This document shows positions 8,896-16,611 of a stretch of DNA of 45,601 nucleotides, piece by piece. A program made the position numbers and the translations under genes. Origin of the DNA: CAZCTO01 sp964501725 (GTDB lineage: Bacteria > Bacillota > Clostridia > Saccharofermentanales > Saccharofermentanaceae); assembly GCA_964501725.1 (NCBI GenBank), contig CAZCTO010000018.1, forward strand, positions 1 to 45,601. The letters are read 5' to 3'. Every line of letters starts with the position of its first letter. The first letter of the stretch is position 1. The notes under the pieces are model-generated. The model was given only the letters and a program-made list of their open reading frames with translations. It was not told the origin of the DNA and ran no database searches.

Positions 8896-9735
8896 ATGCA
8901 AGGCATCACTGTCATTATTATCATCGCGGTCGCCTCTTTCATCGGTGTCGGAATTATAGGTGTTCTGATACGGAACGCGATCCGTAGTATCGGAAATTCT
9001 TTAATCGGGACAATTTTTTCAGGCGTCGCAAAGGAACTTCAATCCAGAGGGCAGACGCTCAGAGATGTTGATTTTACTCCCGAAAGTGAGCCGAAGTCTG
9101 TTTCTGACATGACATCCGCCCTGCAGCCGACCATTTCCAGGGACTTTCCCGACCTGAATATCAAACAGATGATTTCAGCATGCGAACAGCTCCTGGTCAT
9201 GTATCTGAGCGAAATCAGCTCCGGGTCATCTGCGCAGGGCGGAGATGAAAAAGGGATTACAGGTACACTTTATTCTGACGAAAGTGACAATAGCGAACTC
9301 CCGATCCGTGTAACGGATGCTTTTCGGGAAGGTATGCGACTGCGGATTAAAAACCTGAAAAATCAAGGCACAATCGAGCATTTTTCACGCATTAAAATTC
9401 ATCGCACAGGGATTCGATCGTATGAGAGGAAAGCGGGGACCTGCGCGATAACTTTTCAAACCGCTCTTGAATATTTGCATTACATAAAGCAAAATGATAA
9501 TGTGATTTACGGGGACTCTAATGTCATCAAGCAGGCTCGTTATAACATCGAAGTCATTTATGTGATGGATGAGGACAAGCTTGCTTCTCAGGACAGTAAC
9601 TCTTTTGGCATGGTTTGCCAGAACTGCGGGGCTCCGGTTAAGACTCTGGGGAACAGGAACTGCGCGTTCTGCGGAGTATACCTGAAGCCCGTTGACATGC
9701 GTCTATGGCGGGCAGACAGGATAACGGAATCATAA
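8896..9735 (+). CDS. Membrane-anchored protein with C-terminal zinc ribbon (Tim44-like/YdjH-like region)
   Basis: 279 residues. Residues 3-25 (GITVIIIIAVASFIGVGIIG) form one strongly hydrophobic N-terminal segment, so the protein is probably anchored with its bulk in the cytoplasm. The middle part, about 65-220, has SRDFPDLNIKQM and ITFQTALEYLHY, reminiscent of Tim44-like/TIM-barrel-free NTF2-fold domains. Residues 241-260 hold a CxxC-x12-CxxC zinc ribbon (CQNCGAPVK ... CAFCG). In other Firmicutes such proteins pair with an SPFH protein (Bacillus YdjH-YdjI, recalled), exactly as here where the SPFH gene follows after 28 bp. A GGAGA lies upstream of the ATG. Specific function unknown. Confidence 0.75.
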   Translation: MQGITVIIIIAVASFIGVGIIGVLIRNAIRSIGNSLIGTIFSGVAKELQSRGQTLRDVDFTPESEPKSVSDMTSALQPTISRDFPDLNIKQMISACEQLLVMYLSEISSGSSAQGGDEKGITGTLYSDESDNSELPIRVTDAFREGMRLRIKNLKNQGTIEHFSRIKIHRTGIRSYERKAGTCAITFQTALEYLHYIKQNDNVIYGDSNVIKQARYNIEVIYVMDEDKLASQDSNSFGMVCQNCGAPVKTLGNRNCAFCGVYLKPVDMRLWRADRITES

Positions 9736-9763
9736 GTAATCTGACGATGCGGGAGGAAACAAA

Positions 9764-11089
9764 ATGGGACTAATCAAAGCTGCAATCCAATCAGTATCAT
9801 CTACTTTATCGGATCAATATCTGGAGTTTTTTACCTGTGACTCACTCGGCAAGGAAATTCTTGTCAAGCGCGGCGCCAAGCGCATTAACAAAGGAGCCAA
9901 TAAGGGTGACGCAGAAGTTATTAACAACGGTTCGAAAATTGCGGTTCCGGAAGGAACGGCGCTTCTATTGGTTGATAACGGCAAGGTGACCGATTTTACC
10001 ACCGAAGCGGGCATGTATACTTGGGATGCTTCATCGGCTCCAAGCTGCTTCGGCTCGAGCGGTTTTCTCGAAGGTGCTAAGCAATCGATCGGGGATCTTT
10101 GGAATCGTATTAAGTCGGGCGGAGTAATTCCGATGCAACAGAGAGTATATTTTGTGAATATGCTCGAAGTAATCGACAATAAATTCGGGACACCTTCACC
10201 GATTCCGTATGATGATCCGAAATATCTTGGTATTTATATTCGTGTCAACGGAACATTTTCATTCCGGATCGAGAATCCCGTCACGTTCTTTACATCGGTC
10301 GTAGGCAATGTTACTGACAATTATACCCGCGACATGCTAATGGATCAGGCGAAGATGGAGTTTATTTCGAAATTCTCCGAAGCACTGAGCCGAATGGGTG
10401 CCGGCGGCGACGAGATTCAGTATAACCGTCTGCAACGTGAGCAGACAAAGCTCCGTGATTATATGAATGACGTTCTGGATACGGAGTGGATGGACGGACG
10501 TGGAATGGTTGTAGTATCTGTCGGTATCGGCGGGATTACTCCCGATGACGAATCCAGACAGAGAATTCAAGGCTTTGACAGAGATATCATGCTTGGCAAT
10601 AATCCCGAAATGCTGGCGGCACGTGCCGTTGCTATGAATGCCGAAGCTCAGGTCGCCGCTGCCAGTAACGAAAACGGCGCGATGGGTGCACTCATGGGAT
10701 TGGGTATGGTTGGCAGTATGGGTAGTATGGGCGTCGGGGGCGCAACATCGAACACCTCCGCTTATGATGTCATTCAGGCGCAGAAGGCGGCTAAGGTTGG
10801 CGGCGCGGCCGTCGTCGGGGCTGCCGCCGGCGGTTGGAAATGCGGGTGCGGACATGACGGCAATACCGGAAAGTTCTGTGCAGAGTGCGGTACTGCAAAA
10901 CCTGCTTCGGCCCAAGCCTGGGATTGCACTTGCGGAGCCAAGGGTAACACCGGAAAGTTCTGCGCGGAATGCGGCAAGAAGAAGGCTGATGTTGTCGGCG
11001 CTGCCGAGTGTAAAGCATGCGGATGGAAGGGTACCGAAGGCCAGGCAGCTCCGAAGTTCTGTCCGGAGTGCGGTAAGTCTATTCAGTAA
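9764..11089 (+). CDS. SPFH-domain protein with three C-terminal zinc ribbons (YdjI-like)
   Basis: 441 residues. The N-terminal ~280 residues resemble the SPFH/stomatin-like 'virion core' family (VKRGAKRINKG, VPEGTALLLVDNGKV, GTPSPIPYDDP), proteins that build membrane-associated oligomeric cages. A small-residue-rich linker (about 280-355: Ala/Gly/Met) leads to three successive Cys4 zinc ribbons at about 360-376, 388-404 and 416-437, the first two nearly identical (GNTGKFCAECG). No classical transmembrane segment is seen, so membrane association would be peripheral or through the upstream partner. GGGAGG precedes the ATG. It forms a two-gene unit with the preceding membrane protein and is closed by a strong terminator at 11112. 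In Bacillus the corresponding YdjI works with YdjG/YdjH and PspA (recalled); here no PspA is in the window. Confidence 0.85.
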   Translation: MGLIKAAIQSVSSTLSDQYLEFFTCDSLGKEILVKRGAKRINKGANKGDAEVINNGSKIAVPEGTALLLVDNGKVTDFTTEAGMYTWDASSAPSCFGSSGFLEGAKQSIGDLWNRIKSGGVIPMQQRVYFVNMLEVIDNKFGTPSPIPYDDPKYLGIYIRVNGTFSFRIENPVTFFTSVVGNVTDNYTRDMLMDQAKMEFISKFSEALSRMGAGGDEIQYNRLQREQTKLRDYMNDVLDTEWMDGRGMVVVSVGIGGITPDDESRQRIQGFDRDIMLGNNPEMLAARAVAMNAEAQVAAASNENGAMGALMGLGMVGSMGSMGVGGATSNTSAYDVIQAQKAAKVGGAAVVGAAAGGWKCGCGHDGNTGKFCAECGTAKPASAQAWDCTCGAKGNTGKFCAECGKKKADVVGAAECKACGWKGTEGQAAPKFCPECGKSIQ

Positions 11090-11111
11090 ACGTATAGTAA
11101 TTCAACTTATG

Positions 11112-11138
11112 AAGGGGGAGTTCGCTCCCCCTTTTTAT
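11112..11138 (+). terminator. Intrinsic terminator after the SPFH gene
   Basis: Nine-bp stem AAGGGGGAG/CTCCCCCTT with a TTCG tetraloop (11121-11124), followed by a T-run (11132-11136) and TATAT. It lies 23 bp after the stop codon. Confidence 0.9.
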
Positions 11139-11148
11139 ATGATGGAGG

Positions 11149-11176
11149 TTGACAATTAAAAATCAAGGTTTACAAT
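11149..11176 (+). promoter_or_regulatory. Promoter for bioY with overlapping direct repeats
   Basis: TTGACA (11149-11154), 16-bp spacer, TACAAT (11171-11176). Two copies of GGTT(G/T)ACAAT(T/A), at 11147-11157 and 11167-11177, cover both boxes exactly 20 bp apart. Confidence 0.65.
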
Positions 11177-11219
11177 AACACTTAATTTGATTGATGAAAC
11201 GCTTAAGCGGGGAGAGAAC

Positions 11220-11861
11220 ATGGAGAATCAAGAATCACCCGAAATCTCAGAGTTTATCAACGGATCCGTAATCGACAGACAAAAGCGTCAACGTCGTCTT
11301 CTAAATATGACACAGATTTCGCTATTTACTGTTTTGATGATTGTGTCTGCGCGGATCAGTCTCATGGCGCTGCCGATACCGTTTTCACTCCAACTGCTGA
11401 CGGCTATACTTTCGGGACTTCTTCTCGGTCCGTGGAAAGGAGCGGTTTGTCAATTATTATATCTGGTGATGGGTCTCTCCGGACTGCCGGTCTTTGTTTC
11501 CGGAGGAGGGCTAGCGTATGTTTTCAAACCATCCTTTGGTTTTCTTATCGGGTTCATGGTCAGTGCGTTTACGGCGGGTTTGCTTTCGAGATTGTTAATT
11601 ACCGATGGGAAAGCAGTTTTTCGAAATTACATGATCATCCTTGCGGCAGGAACGGTTGCACTTCTATTGTGCTATATGATAGGTGCCGCGTATTACTATT
11701 TTTATTTAACATCCTTTGCCTCCGCTACTGCCGAAAAAGCGACATTCCCGGGAGTAGCCGCAATAACAGTCATCCCATTTATTTGGAAAGATTTTTTGCT
11801 GTTGATTCCGCTTTCGGAACTATCCAGAAGATTGATTGCGATTCGTAAATGGATTGCCTGA
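11220..11861 (+). CDS. bioY: Biotin transporter BioY (ECF S component)
   Basis: Membrane substrate-binding subunit that takes up biotin, usually with a shared energy-coupling module. The 213-residue product has about six hydrophobic segments after a polar ~35-residue N-terminus. Family motifs visible: LPIPFSLQLLTAILSGLLLG near 60-79 and GLSGLPVFVSGGGLAYVFKP-like region near 94-113, followed by FLIGF. The start is the ATG at 11220, preceded by GGGGAGAGAAC; an in-frame TTG at 11187 has no ribosome site. No energy-coupling ATPases are nearby, so it probably uses a shared EcfAA'T from elsewhere. It has its own promoter after the SPFH terminator. No terminator is evident after it. Confidence 0.92.
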   Translation: MENQESPEISEFINGSVIDRQKRQRRLLNMTQISLFTVLMIVSARISLMALPIPFSLQLLTAILSGLLLGPWKGAVCQLLYLVMGLSGLPVFVSGGGLAYVFKPSFGFLIGFMVSAFTAGLLSRLLITDGKAVFRNYMIILAAGTVALLLCYMIGAAYYYFYLTSFASATAEKATFPGVAAITVIPFIWKDFLLLIPLSELSRRLIAIRKWIA

Positions 11862-11866
11862 TTCAT

Positions 11867-11895
11867 TTGCTTTTCTAAAATCACGCGTTTATAAT
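11867..11895 (+). promoter_or_regulatory. Promoter of the kor/vor operon
   Basis: TTGCTT (11867-11872), 17-bp spacer, TATAAT (11890-11895). An inverted repeat AATTG-N6-CAATT (11893-11908) overlaps the -10 and the predicted start. A weaker stem CGCTTC/GAAGCG lies further down the leader, before the AAGGAGG of the ferredoxin subunit gene. Confidence 0.7.
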
Positions 11896-11965
11896 TGATT
11901 GAGCAATTTTAAGCGGCTGAGCGCTTCGACCATGAAGCGATTTCCCGCTATCAAGGAGGATGACA

Positions 11966-12172
11966 ATGGCGAAAGTTTCATTTCAGGATGATCTTTGCAA
12001 GGGTTGCGGCTTATGTGTCGCGGTCTGCCCGAAAGCAATAATTGTGCTGGATAAAGAGCGTCTTAACAGCAGAGGTTATCATCCCGCTTCCTGCACGGAT
12101 CAGACCAAGTGCATCGGATGCACATTTTGTGCGGTTCAATGCCCGGATTCCGTGATTACTGTTGAGAAGTGA
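11966..12172 (+). CDS. korD: 2-oxoacid:ferredoxin oxidoreductase, 4Fe-4S (delta) subunit
   Basis: 68-residue ferredoxin-like subunit carrying two [4Fe-4S] clusters that pass electrons from the TPP site to free ferredoxin. Cluster ligands: Cys11, 14, 17 with Cys21 (CKGCGLCVAVCP) and Cys49, 52, 55 with Cys59 (CIGCTFCAVQCP). The ATG at 11966 lies 6 nt after AAGGAGG (11953-11959); the ATG at 11960 is too close to it. First gene of a four-gene operon delta-alpha-beta-gamma. The kor/vor symbols are interchangeable here: the sequence does not decide whether 2-oxoglutarate or branched-chain 2-oxoacids are preferred. Confidence 0.92.
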   Translation: MAKVSFQDDLCKGCGLCVAVCPKAIIVLDKERLNSRGYHPASCTDQTKCIGCTFCAVQCPDSVITVEK

Positions 12173-12182
12173 GGAGGATATT

Positions 12183-13256
12183 ATGAGCAAGAGAGTATTG
12201 ATGAAGGGCAACGAGGTGATCGCCGAAGCGGCGATGCGTGCCGGTTGTCGTTTTTATTTTGGTTATCCGATTACCCCCCAGACTGAGATCATGCATTATA
12301 TGGCACTAATGATGAACAAGGTCGGAGGGACATTTGTTCAAGCAGAAAGCGAAGTAGCCGCAATTAACATGGTTTATGGCGCGGCTGCCGCCGGAGGACG
12401 AGTATTGACATCTTCGTCTTCACCCGGAATCAGTCTCAAGCAGGAAGGTATTTCCTACATTGCAGGCGCGGAGCTTCCGGCAGTCGTTGTGAATATTGTC
12501 CGTGCCGGTCCCGGGCTCGGCGGAATCTTGCCCGCACAGGGCGACTATTTCCAGGCGACCAAGGGCGGCGGTCACGGGGACTATTATAATGTTGTCATCG
12601 CTCCTGCGTCGATTCAGGAGCTTTATGAGCTTACGGTAGAGGCATTCAACATTGCGGACAAGTACAGAATTCTTGTCATGATTCTCGGCGACGGTACCCT
12701 CGGACAAATGATGGAGCCGGTAAGTTATCGCGAAAAGGAGCCTACCGTTATTCCCGATAAACCTTGGGCTGTGACCGGCAGAGCAGGACGCGCGGAGCAC
12801 AATACGATCACCTCTATTTACATCAATCCGGACGATCTCGAGGCCAAAAACAGAGAGCTCCAGGAGAAGTATTCTGTCATTAAAAAGACGGAAGTTCGAT
12901 ATGAAGGACTTAATCTGGAAGATGCGCAAATTGTTATTACCGCATATGGCACCTGCAGCCGTATTTGCCGCAACGTGATACGCCAGGCGGCGGATGAGGG
13001 CATTCGCGTCGGAATGATAAGGCCGATCACTCTTTGGCCTTTTCCGTCAGACATTATCGCAGAAGTTGCAAAGAGCGATAAGACAAAGGCGTTCCTTGAC
13101 ATTGAGCTTAATGCGGGACAGATGATCGAGGATGTCAGGCTTGCCGTAAACGGCCGCAAGCCTGTTCATTTTTACGGAAGAATGGGCGGCAATCTGCCGT
13201 CACAAAAAGAAATACTGGATCAGATCCGATCCATAAATAAGGAAGTGAGTAAATAA
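12183..13256 (+). CDS. korA: 2-oxoacid:ferredoxin oxidoreductase, alpha subunit (Kor/Vor type)
   Basis: Pyrimidine-binding half of the thiamine-diphosphate site in the oxidative decarboxylation of 2-oxoacids to acyl-CoA. 357 residues beginning MSKRVLMKGNEVIAEAAMRAG, then CRFYFGYPITPQTEIMHYMA, which is the standard N-terminus of KorA/VorB proteins. ESEVAAINMVYGAAAAGGR contains the Glu that activates TPP. A central transketolase-C-like domain and a C-terminal DIELNAGQM block follow. The ATG at 12183 follows GAGGAGG; an upstream in-frame start at 12162 overlaps the preceding gene and lacks a site. Its stop codon overlaps the next ATG by one base (TAATG), indicating translational coupling. Confidence 0.93.
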   Translation: MSKRVLMKGNEVIAEAAMRAGCRFYFGYPITPQTEIMHYMALMMNKVGGTFVQAESEVAAINMVYGAAAAGGRVLTSSSSPGISLKQEGISYIAGAELPAVVVNIVRAGPGLGGILPAQGDYFQATKGGGHGDYYNVVIAPASIQELYELTVEAFNIADKYRILVMILGDGTLGQMMEPVSYREKEPTVIPDKPWAVTGRAGRAEHNTITSIYINPDDLEAKNRELQEKYSVIKKTEVRYEGLNLEDAQIVITAYGTCSRICRNVIRQAADEGIRVGMIRPITLWPFPSDIIAEVAKSDKTKAFLDIELNAGQMIEDVRLAVNGRKPVHFYGRMGGNLPSQKEILDQIRSINKEVSK

Positions 13257-14002
13257 TGGCAATCGTTTTTCAGCGCACAGATGGTTTAACTCAGAAGCCT
13301 TTTCATTATTGCCCCGGATGTACTCATGGAATTATCCACAGAATTATCGCCGAAGTCATGAGCGAGACGGGGATTCTGGATAGTACGATCGGAGTATCTT
13401 CTGTCGGATGCACATACAATAATTATGAGTACTTTGCGTGCGATATGGTACAGGCGGCTCACGGACGCGCGCCTGCGGTCGCAACCGGAATCAAGAGAGT
13501 TCATCCGGACAAGATGGTTTTTACATATCAGGGAGACGGCGACCTTGCATCGATCGGTACGGCTGAGATCGTTCATGCCGCTGCCCGCGGAGAAAAGATC
13601 TGCACGTTTTTCGTTAATAATGCTGTTTACGGAATGACGAGCGGCCAAATGGCTCCGACCAGTTTGCTGGGTCAGGTAACCACAACATCTCCTTTCGGCA
13701 GAGACGCTGCTGTTCAGGGGTATCCGATTAATGTCAGCGAAATGCTTGCAACGCTGACCGGAGCCGTGTATGTTGAGCGCGTTACCGTAACGGATTTTAA
13801 GAATATACAAGCAGCCAAAAGAGCCGTTGCTAAAGCATTCCGTGTTCAGCAACAAGGACTTGGATTTGCCTTTGTTGAATTTCTGTCGACATGTCCGACC
13901 AATTGGGGCAAGGATCCGGTCGAATCACTGGCATGGCTTAAGGAGAACATGGTGCCGCAGTATCCGCTCGGTGTGTTCAAGGGAAAGGATCTGGTGGTGT
14001 AA
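13256..14002 (+). CDS. korB: 2-oxoacid:ferredoxin oxidoreductase, beta (TPP-binding) subunit
   Basis: Binds the diphosphate of TPP through Mg2+. 248 residues with HYCPGCTHG near 17-25 (Cys19, Cys22), GCTYNN at 51-56 (Cys52), and the TPP signature GDGD at 93-96 running to NN at 121-122. The three cysteines are candidates for a [4Fe-4S] cluster seen in this family. FVEFLSTCPTNWGK near the C-terminus is typical of Kor/Vor beta subunits. It is overlapped by korA upstream and has the gamma subunit one base downstream, so the whole set is a single translation-coupled unit. Confidence 0.93.
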   Translation: MAIVFQRTDGLTQKPFHYCPGCTHGIIHRIIAEVMSETGILDSTIGVSSVGCTYNNYEYFACDMVQAAHGRAPAVATGIKRVHPDKMVFTYQGDGDLASIGTAEIVHAAARGEKICTFFVNNAVYGMTSGQMAPTSLLGQVTTTSPFGRDAAVQGYPINVSEMLATLTGAVYVERVTVTDFKNIQAAKRAVAKAFRVQQQGLGFAFVEFLSTCPTNWGKDPVESLAWLKENMVPQYPLGVFKGKDLVV

Positions 14003-14003
14003 G

Positions 14004-14555
14004 ATGATTGATTATTCGATAATTCTTGCCGGATTCGGCGGTCAAGGTGTTCTTTCTGCGGGTAAAATGGCTGCGGAAGCGGCATTGATCGAAGGACGGG
14101 AAGTCTCTTGGTTTCCTTCATACGGTCCTGAAATGCGCGGTGGTACGGCAAACTGCTCTGTTGTTATTTCGGATGAAATCATCGGTTCTCCGGTCATAAA
14201 CGATGCCGATGTCCTCATCGCGTTGAATCAGCCTTCTCTGGAGAAATTCGAGAAGCAGGTTAAAGAGGGCGGCATTATCATTATTGACTCGTCACTTATT
14301 AAAGTGAGTACATCCCGCAAGGACGTACGCTTTTTCCCGATAAATTCCTCTGAAATCGCAAACGAGCTGGGAAGTATGGCTTATGGAACGATTGTTTTGC
14401 TTGGTTGCCTGTCTGCCGCTTCAGGCTGTTTTCAACGCGAATCTTTTGAAAAGGCACTCTATGACGTGCTTCCGGAGCGCAGACACCATATGATTCCGGC
14501 CAACCTTGTTGCATTTGACCGGGGCGCCGCAAGCGCGGTCAAAAGCGAGATGTAA
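14004..14555 (+). CDS. korC: 2-oxoacid:ferredoxin oxidoreductase, gamma subunit
   Basis: Gamma domain of the complex, which contributes to CoA handling and subunit assembly. 183 residues with AGFGGQGVLSAG at 9-20 and SWFPSYGPEMRGGTANCSVVI-type region, both family hallmarks. The ATG at 14004 is one base after the korB stop; the open frame extends upstream inside korB but has no support there. The operon closes with the terminator at 14591. Confidence 0.92.
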   Translation: MIDYSIILAGFGGQGVLSAGKMAAEAALIEGREVSWFPSYGPEMRGGTANCSVVISDEIIGSPVINDADVLIALNQPSLEKFEKQVKEGGIIIIDSSLIKVSTSRKDVRFFPINSSEIANELGSMAYGTIVLLGCLSAASGCFQRESFEKALYDVLPERRHHMIPANLVAFDRGAASAVKSEM

Positions 14556-14590
14556 TTCAAGTATTCATCTTTTTATGAATCTTTTTTGTG

Positions 14591-14617
14591 AAGGAGCCGT
14601 TTAGACGGCTCCTTTTT
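14591..14617 (+). terminator. Intrinsic terminator after the kor operon
   Basis: Ten-bp stem AAGGAGCCGT/ACGGCTCCTT with loop TTAG, followed by T's to 14617. Confidence 0.92.
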
Positions 14618-14629
14618 GTGGTCTTGTTA

Positions 14630-14657
14630 TTGTTATGATGTCCGGATAGGTTATAAT
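14630..14657 (+). promoter_or_regulatory. Promoter of the glycogen operon
   Basis: TTGTTA (14630-14635), 16-bp spacer, TATAAT (14652-14657), about 50 bp before glgB and just after the kor terminator. Confidence 0.65.
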
Positions 14658-14706
14658 TATTTTATAAACTTGAGAGGCGCGCAATAGGTACTGCGCGGTG
14701 GACGGA

Positions 14707-16590
14707 ATGGATCAAGCGTATCTGTTTAACACCGGAAACAATTATCAGAGTTATCATATGATGGGTGCTTTTCCGATCTTGAGCGGAGAAGATACGCAAG
14801 GATATCGCTTTTCCGTGTGGGCTCCGAATGCCAGAGAAGTTTATGTTGTCGGTGATTTTAACAATTGGGACAGTTATTCTTGCCCGCTCGGCAAGAACGG
14901 TGATACGGGAGTCTGGACCGGTGAGGTTTCGGACTGTGAGCAGTGGGATCGTTACAAATATCGAATAGTCGGATTTGACGGCAGGGAATATCTTAAAGTT
15001 GATCCTTTCGCAAGGCATTGTGAGACCCGTCCGAATGACTCGTCCATTCTTTACAATCCCAAAGATTATGACTGGAATGATGCAGAGTTCTGCTCAAAAA
15101 GGGTAAATGCAACTGCCGCCCGTCCTCTTAATATTTATGAAGTGCATCTCGGATCCTGGCGTCGTCATCCGGATAAGAATTTTATGAACTATCGCGAGAT
15201 CGCAAAGGATCTGGCTCAGTACTGCATCGAGATGGGCTATACCCATGTCGAATTGATGCCGGTGATGGAACATCCTCTGGATGATTCCTGGGGATATCAG
15301 GTGATTTGTTATTATTCAGTCACCAGCAGATTCGGAACACCTGCGGACTTTAAATATTTAGTTGACTACCTTCACCAGAACGGCATATCCGTAATTCTGG
15401 ATTGGGTGCCTGCTCATTTTCCCAAGAATATGGAAGGGCTGGTTCGTTTTGACGGATCCACCTGTTACGAGTATGCGGACCCCAGGATAGGGGAGCATCG
15501 TGAATGGGGAACGATAGTTTTTGATTATTCCAAGTCGGAGGTCCGGTCGTTTCTGATGTCCAATGCGGTATTCTGGATTGAAGAGTATCATGTGGACGGC
15601 ATCCGTGTGGATGCGGTATCCAGCATGATTTATCGTAACTACGGACGTACTGATTTTTTGCCGAATGAGCACGGCGGAACGGAAAACTATGAAGCGATAA
15701 GGTTTCTTCAACAGCTTAACGACATCGTTCGCGAAAATTATCCGCACGTAATGATGATTGCCGAAGAAGCTACTTCCTGGCCGAAAGTGACACGCCCGGT
15801 TTCCGAAGGCGGCCTTGGATTTACACACAAGTGGAATATGGGTTGGATGCACGACACACTCGATTACTTTGAAACGGATTCATATGCCCGCGTATGGCAT
15901 CACGACCAATTTTGCTTTTCGATGATGTATGCGTTTTCGGAAAATTTCATCCTCTGTATATCCCATGATGAAGTTGTGCACGGTAAGCGAAGTCTTATCG
16001 GCAAAATGCCGGGCGACGTTTGGAGACAATTTGCTTCCGTTCGAACCCTCTACATGTATATGATGGCTCATCCGGGCGCTAAACTCATGTTCATGGGATC
16101 AGAGTTCGGGCAATTCATCGAATGGCGCTTCTATGAAGAATTGGAATGGTTCATGATAAAATATGAATCCCACAGACTCCTCAAGGACTTTGTAGCCGAA
16201 CTCAACCATTTCTATATGTCCAACCGGTCACTTTGGATGAGAGACCATTCATGGGACGGATTCGAGTGGGTAGATATCTCTGACCGTGATAACAGCGTTT
16301 TTTTGATGCGCCGCATGGGAGCAGAAGAAGATATTGATGTTTATGTTGCGCTGAATATGATTCCTGTTGCCATTGATAAATATAAAATCCCGGTATTTCT
16401 TCCCGGGAAATATGAAATAGCGCTTAACTCGGATACAATGAATTTTGGCGGGAGCGGTTATCCGACCGGTTGTGATGACAGAGGTTTTTTCGAAACGATC
16501 AGCGAGGATTTTAAGGGGAAGCCTTGCTATTTGGAAGTGAACTTGCCACCGCTTAGCGGGATTTATTTACGAAGGATAGAAAGTGAATAA
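14707..16590 (+). CDS. glgB: 1,4-alpha-glucan (glycogen) branching enzyme
   Basis: GH13 transglycosidase that introduces alpha-1,6 branches into glycogen. 627 residues: N-terminal CBM48 with SVWAPNAREVYVVGDFN near 38-55, then the (beta/alpha)8 domain. Catalytic blocks: DGIRVDAVSSM with nucleophile Asp302, IAEEAT near 351-356 with the acid/base Glu, and CISHDEVVHGK. An all-beta C-terminal domain closes it. The ATG at 14707 has GGTGG 5-9 bp upstream; a GTG at 14698 would add three residues and is a real alternative. First gene of glgB-glgC-glgD-glgA-GH13; 21 bp to glgC. Confidence 0.95.
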   Translation: MDQAYLFNTGNNYQSYHMMGAFPILSGEDTQGYRFSVWAPNAREVYVVGDFNNWDSYSCPLGKNGDTGVWTGEVSDCEQWDRYKYRIVGFDGREYLKVDPFARHCETRPNDSSILYNPKDYDWNDAEFCSKRVNATAARPLNIYEVHLGSWRRHPDKNFMNYREIAKDLAQYCIEMGYTHVELMPVMEHPLDDSWGYQVICYYSVTSRFGTPADFKYLVDYLHQNGISVILDWVPAHFPKNMEGLVRFDGSTCYEYADPRIGEHREWGTIVFDYSKSEVRSFLMSNAVFWIEEYHVDGIRVDAVSSMIYRNYGRTDFLPNEHGGTENYEAIRFLQQLNDIVRENYPHVMMIAEEATSWPKVTRPVSEGGLGFTHKWNMGWMHDTLDYFETDSYARVWHHDQFCFSMMYAFSENFILCISHDEVVHGKRSLIGKMPGDVWRQFASVRTLYMYMMAHPGAKLMFMGSEFGQFIEWRFYEELEWFMIKYESHRLLKDFVAELNHFYMSNRSLWMRDHSWDGFEWVDISDRDNSVFLMRRMGAEEDIDVYVALNMIPVAIDKYKIPVFLPGKYEIALNSDTMNFGGSGYPTGCDDRGFFETISEDFKGKPCYLEVNLPPLSGIYLRRIESE

Positions 16591-16611
16591 TAATAGTACG
16601 GAGGTATCTTT

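Noticed and set aside
10337..11159. ORFs of 67-192 codons overlapping the SPFH gene
   Set aside because: Produced by the G+C-rich repetitive zinc-ribbon region; the SPFH frame explains the sequence.
11147..11177. BirA operator before bioY
   Set aside because: The half-sites are in direct, not inverted, orientation; a proper left half is missing.
11141..12000. Riboswitch before bioY or kor
   Set aside because: Leaders are short and I recognise no conserved aptamer.
13827..14003. N-terminal extension of korC
   Set aside because: It lies inside korB, has no ribosome site, and the family N-terminus begins at 14004.
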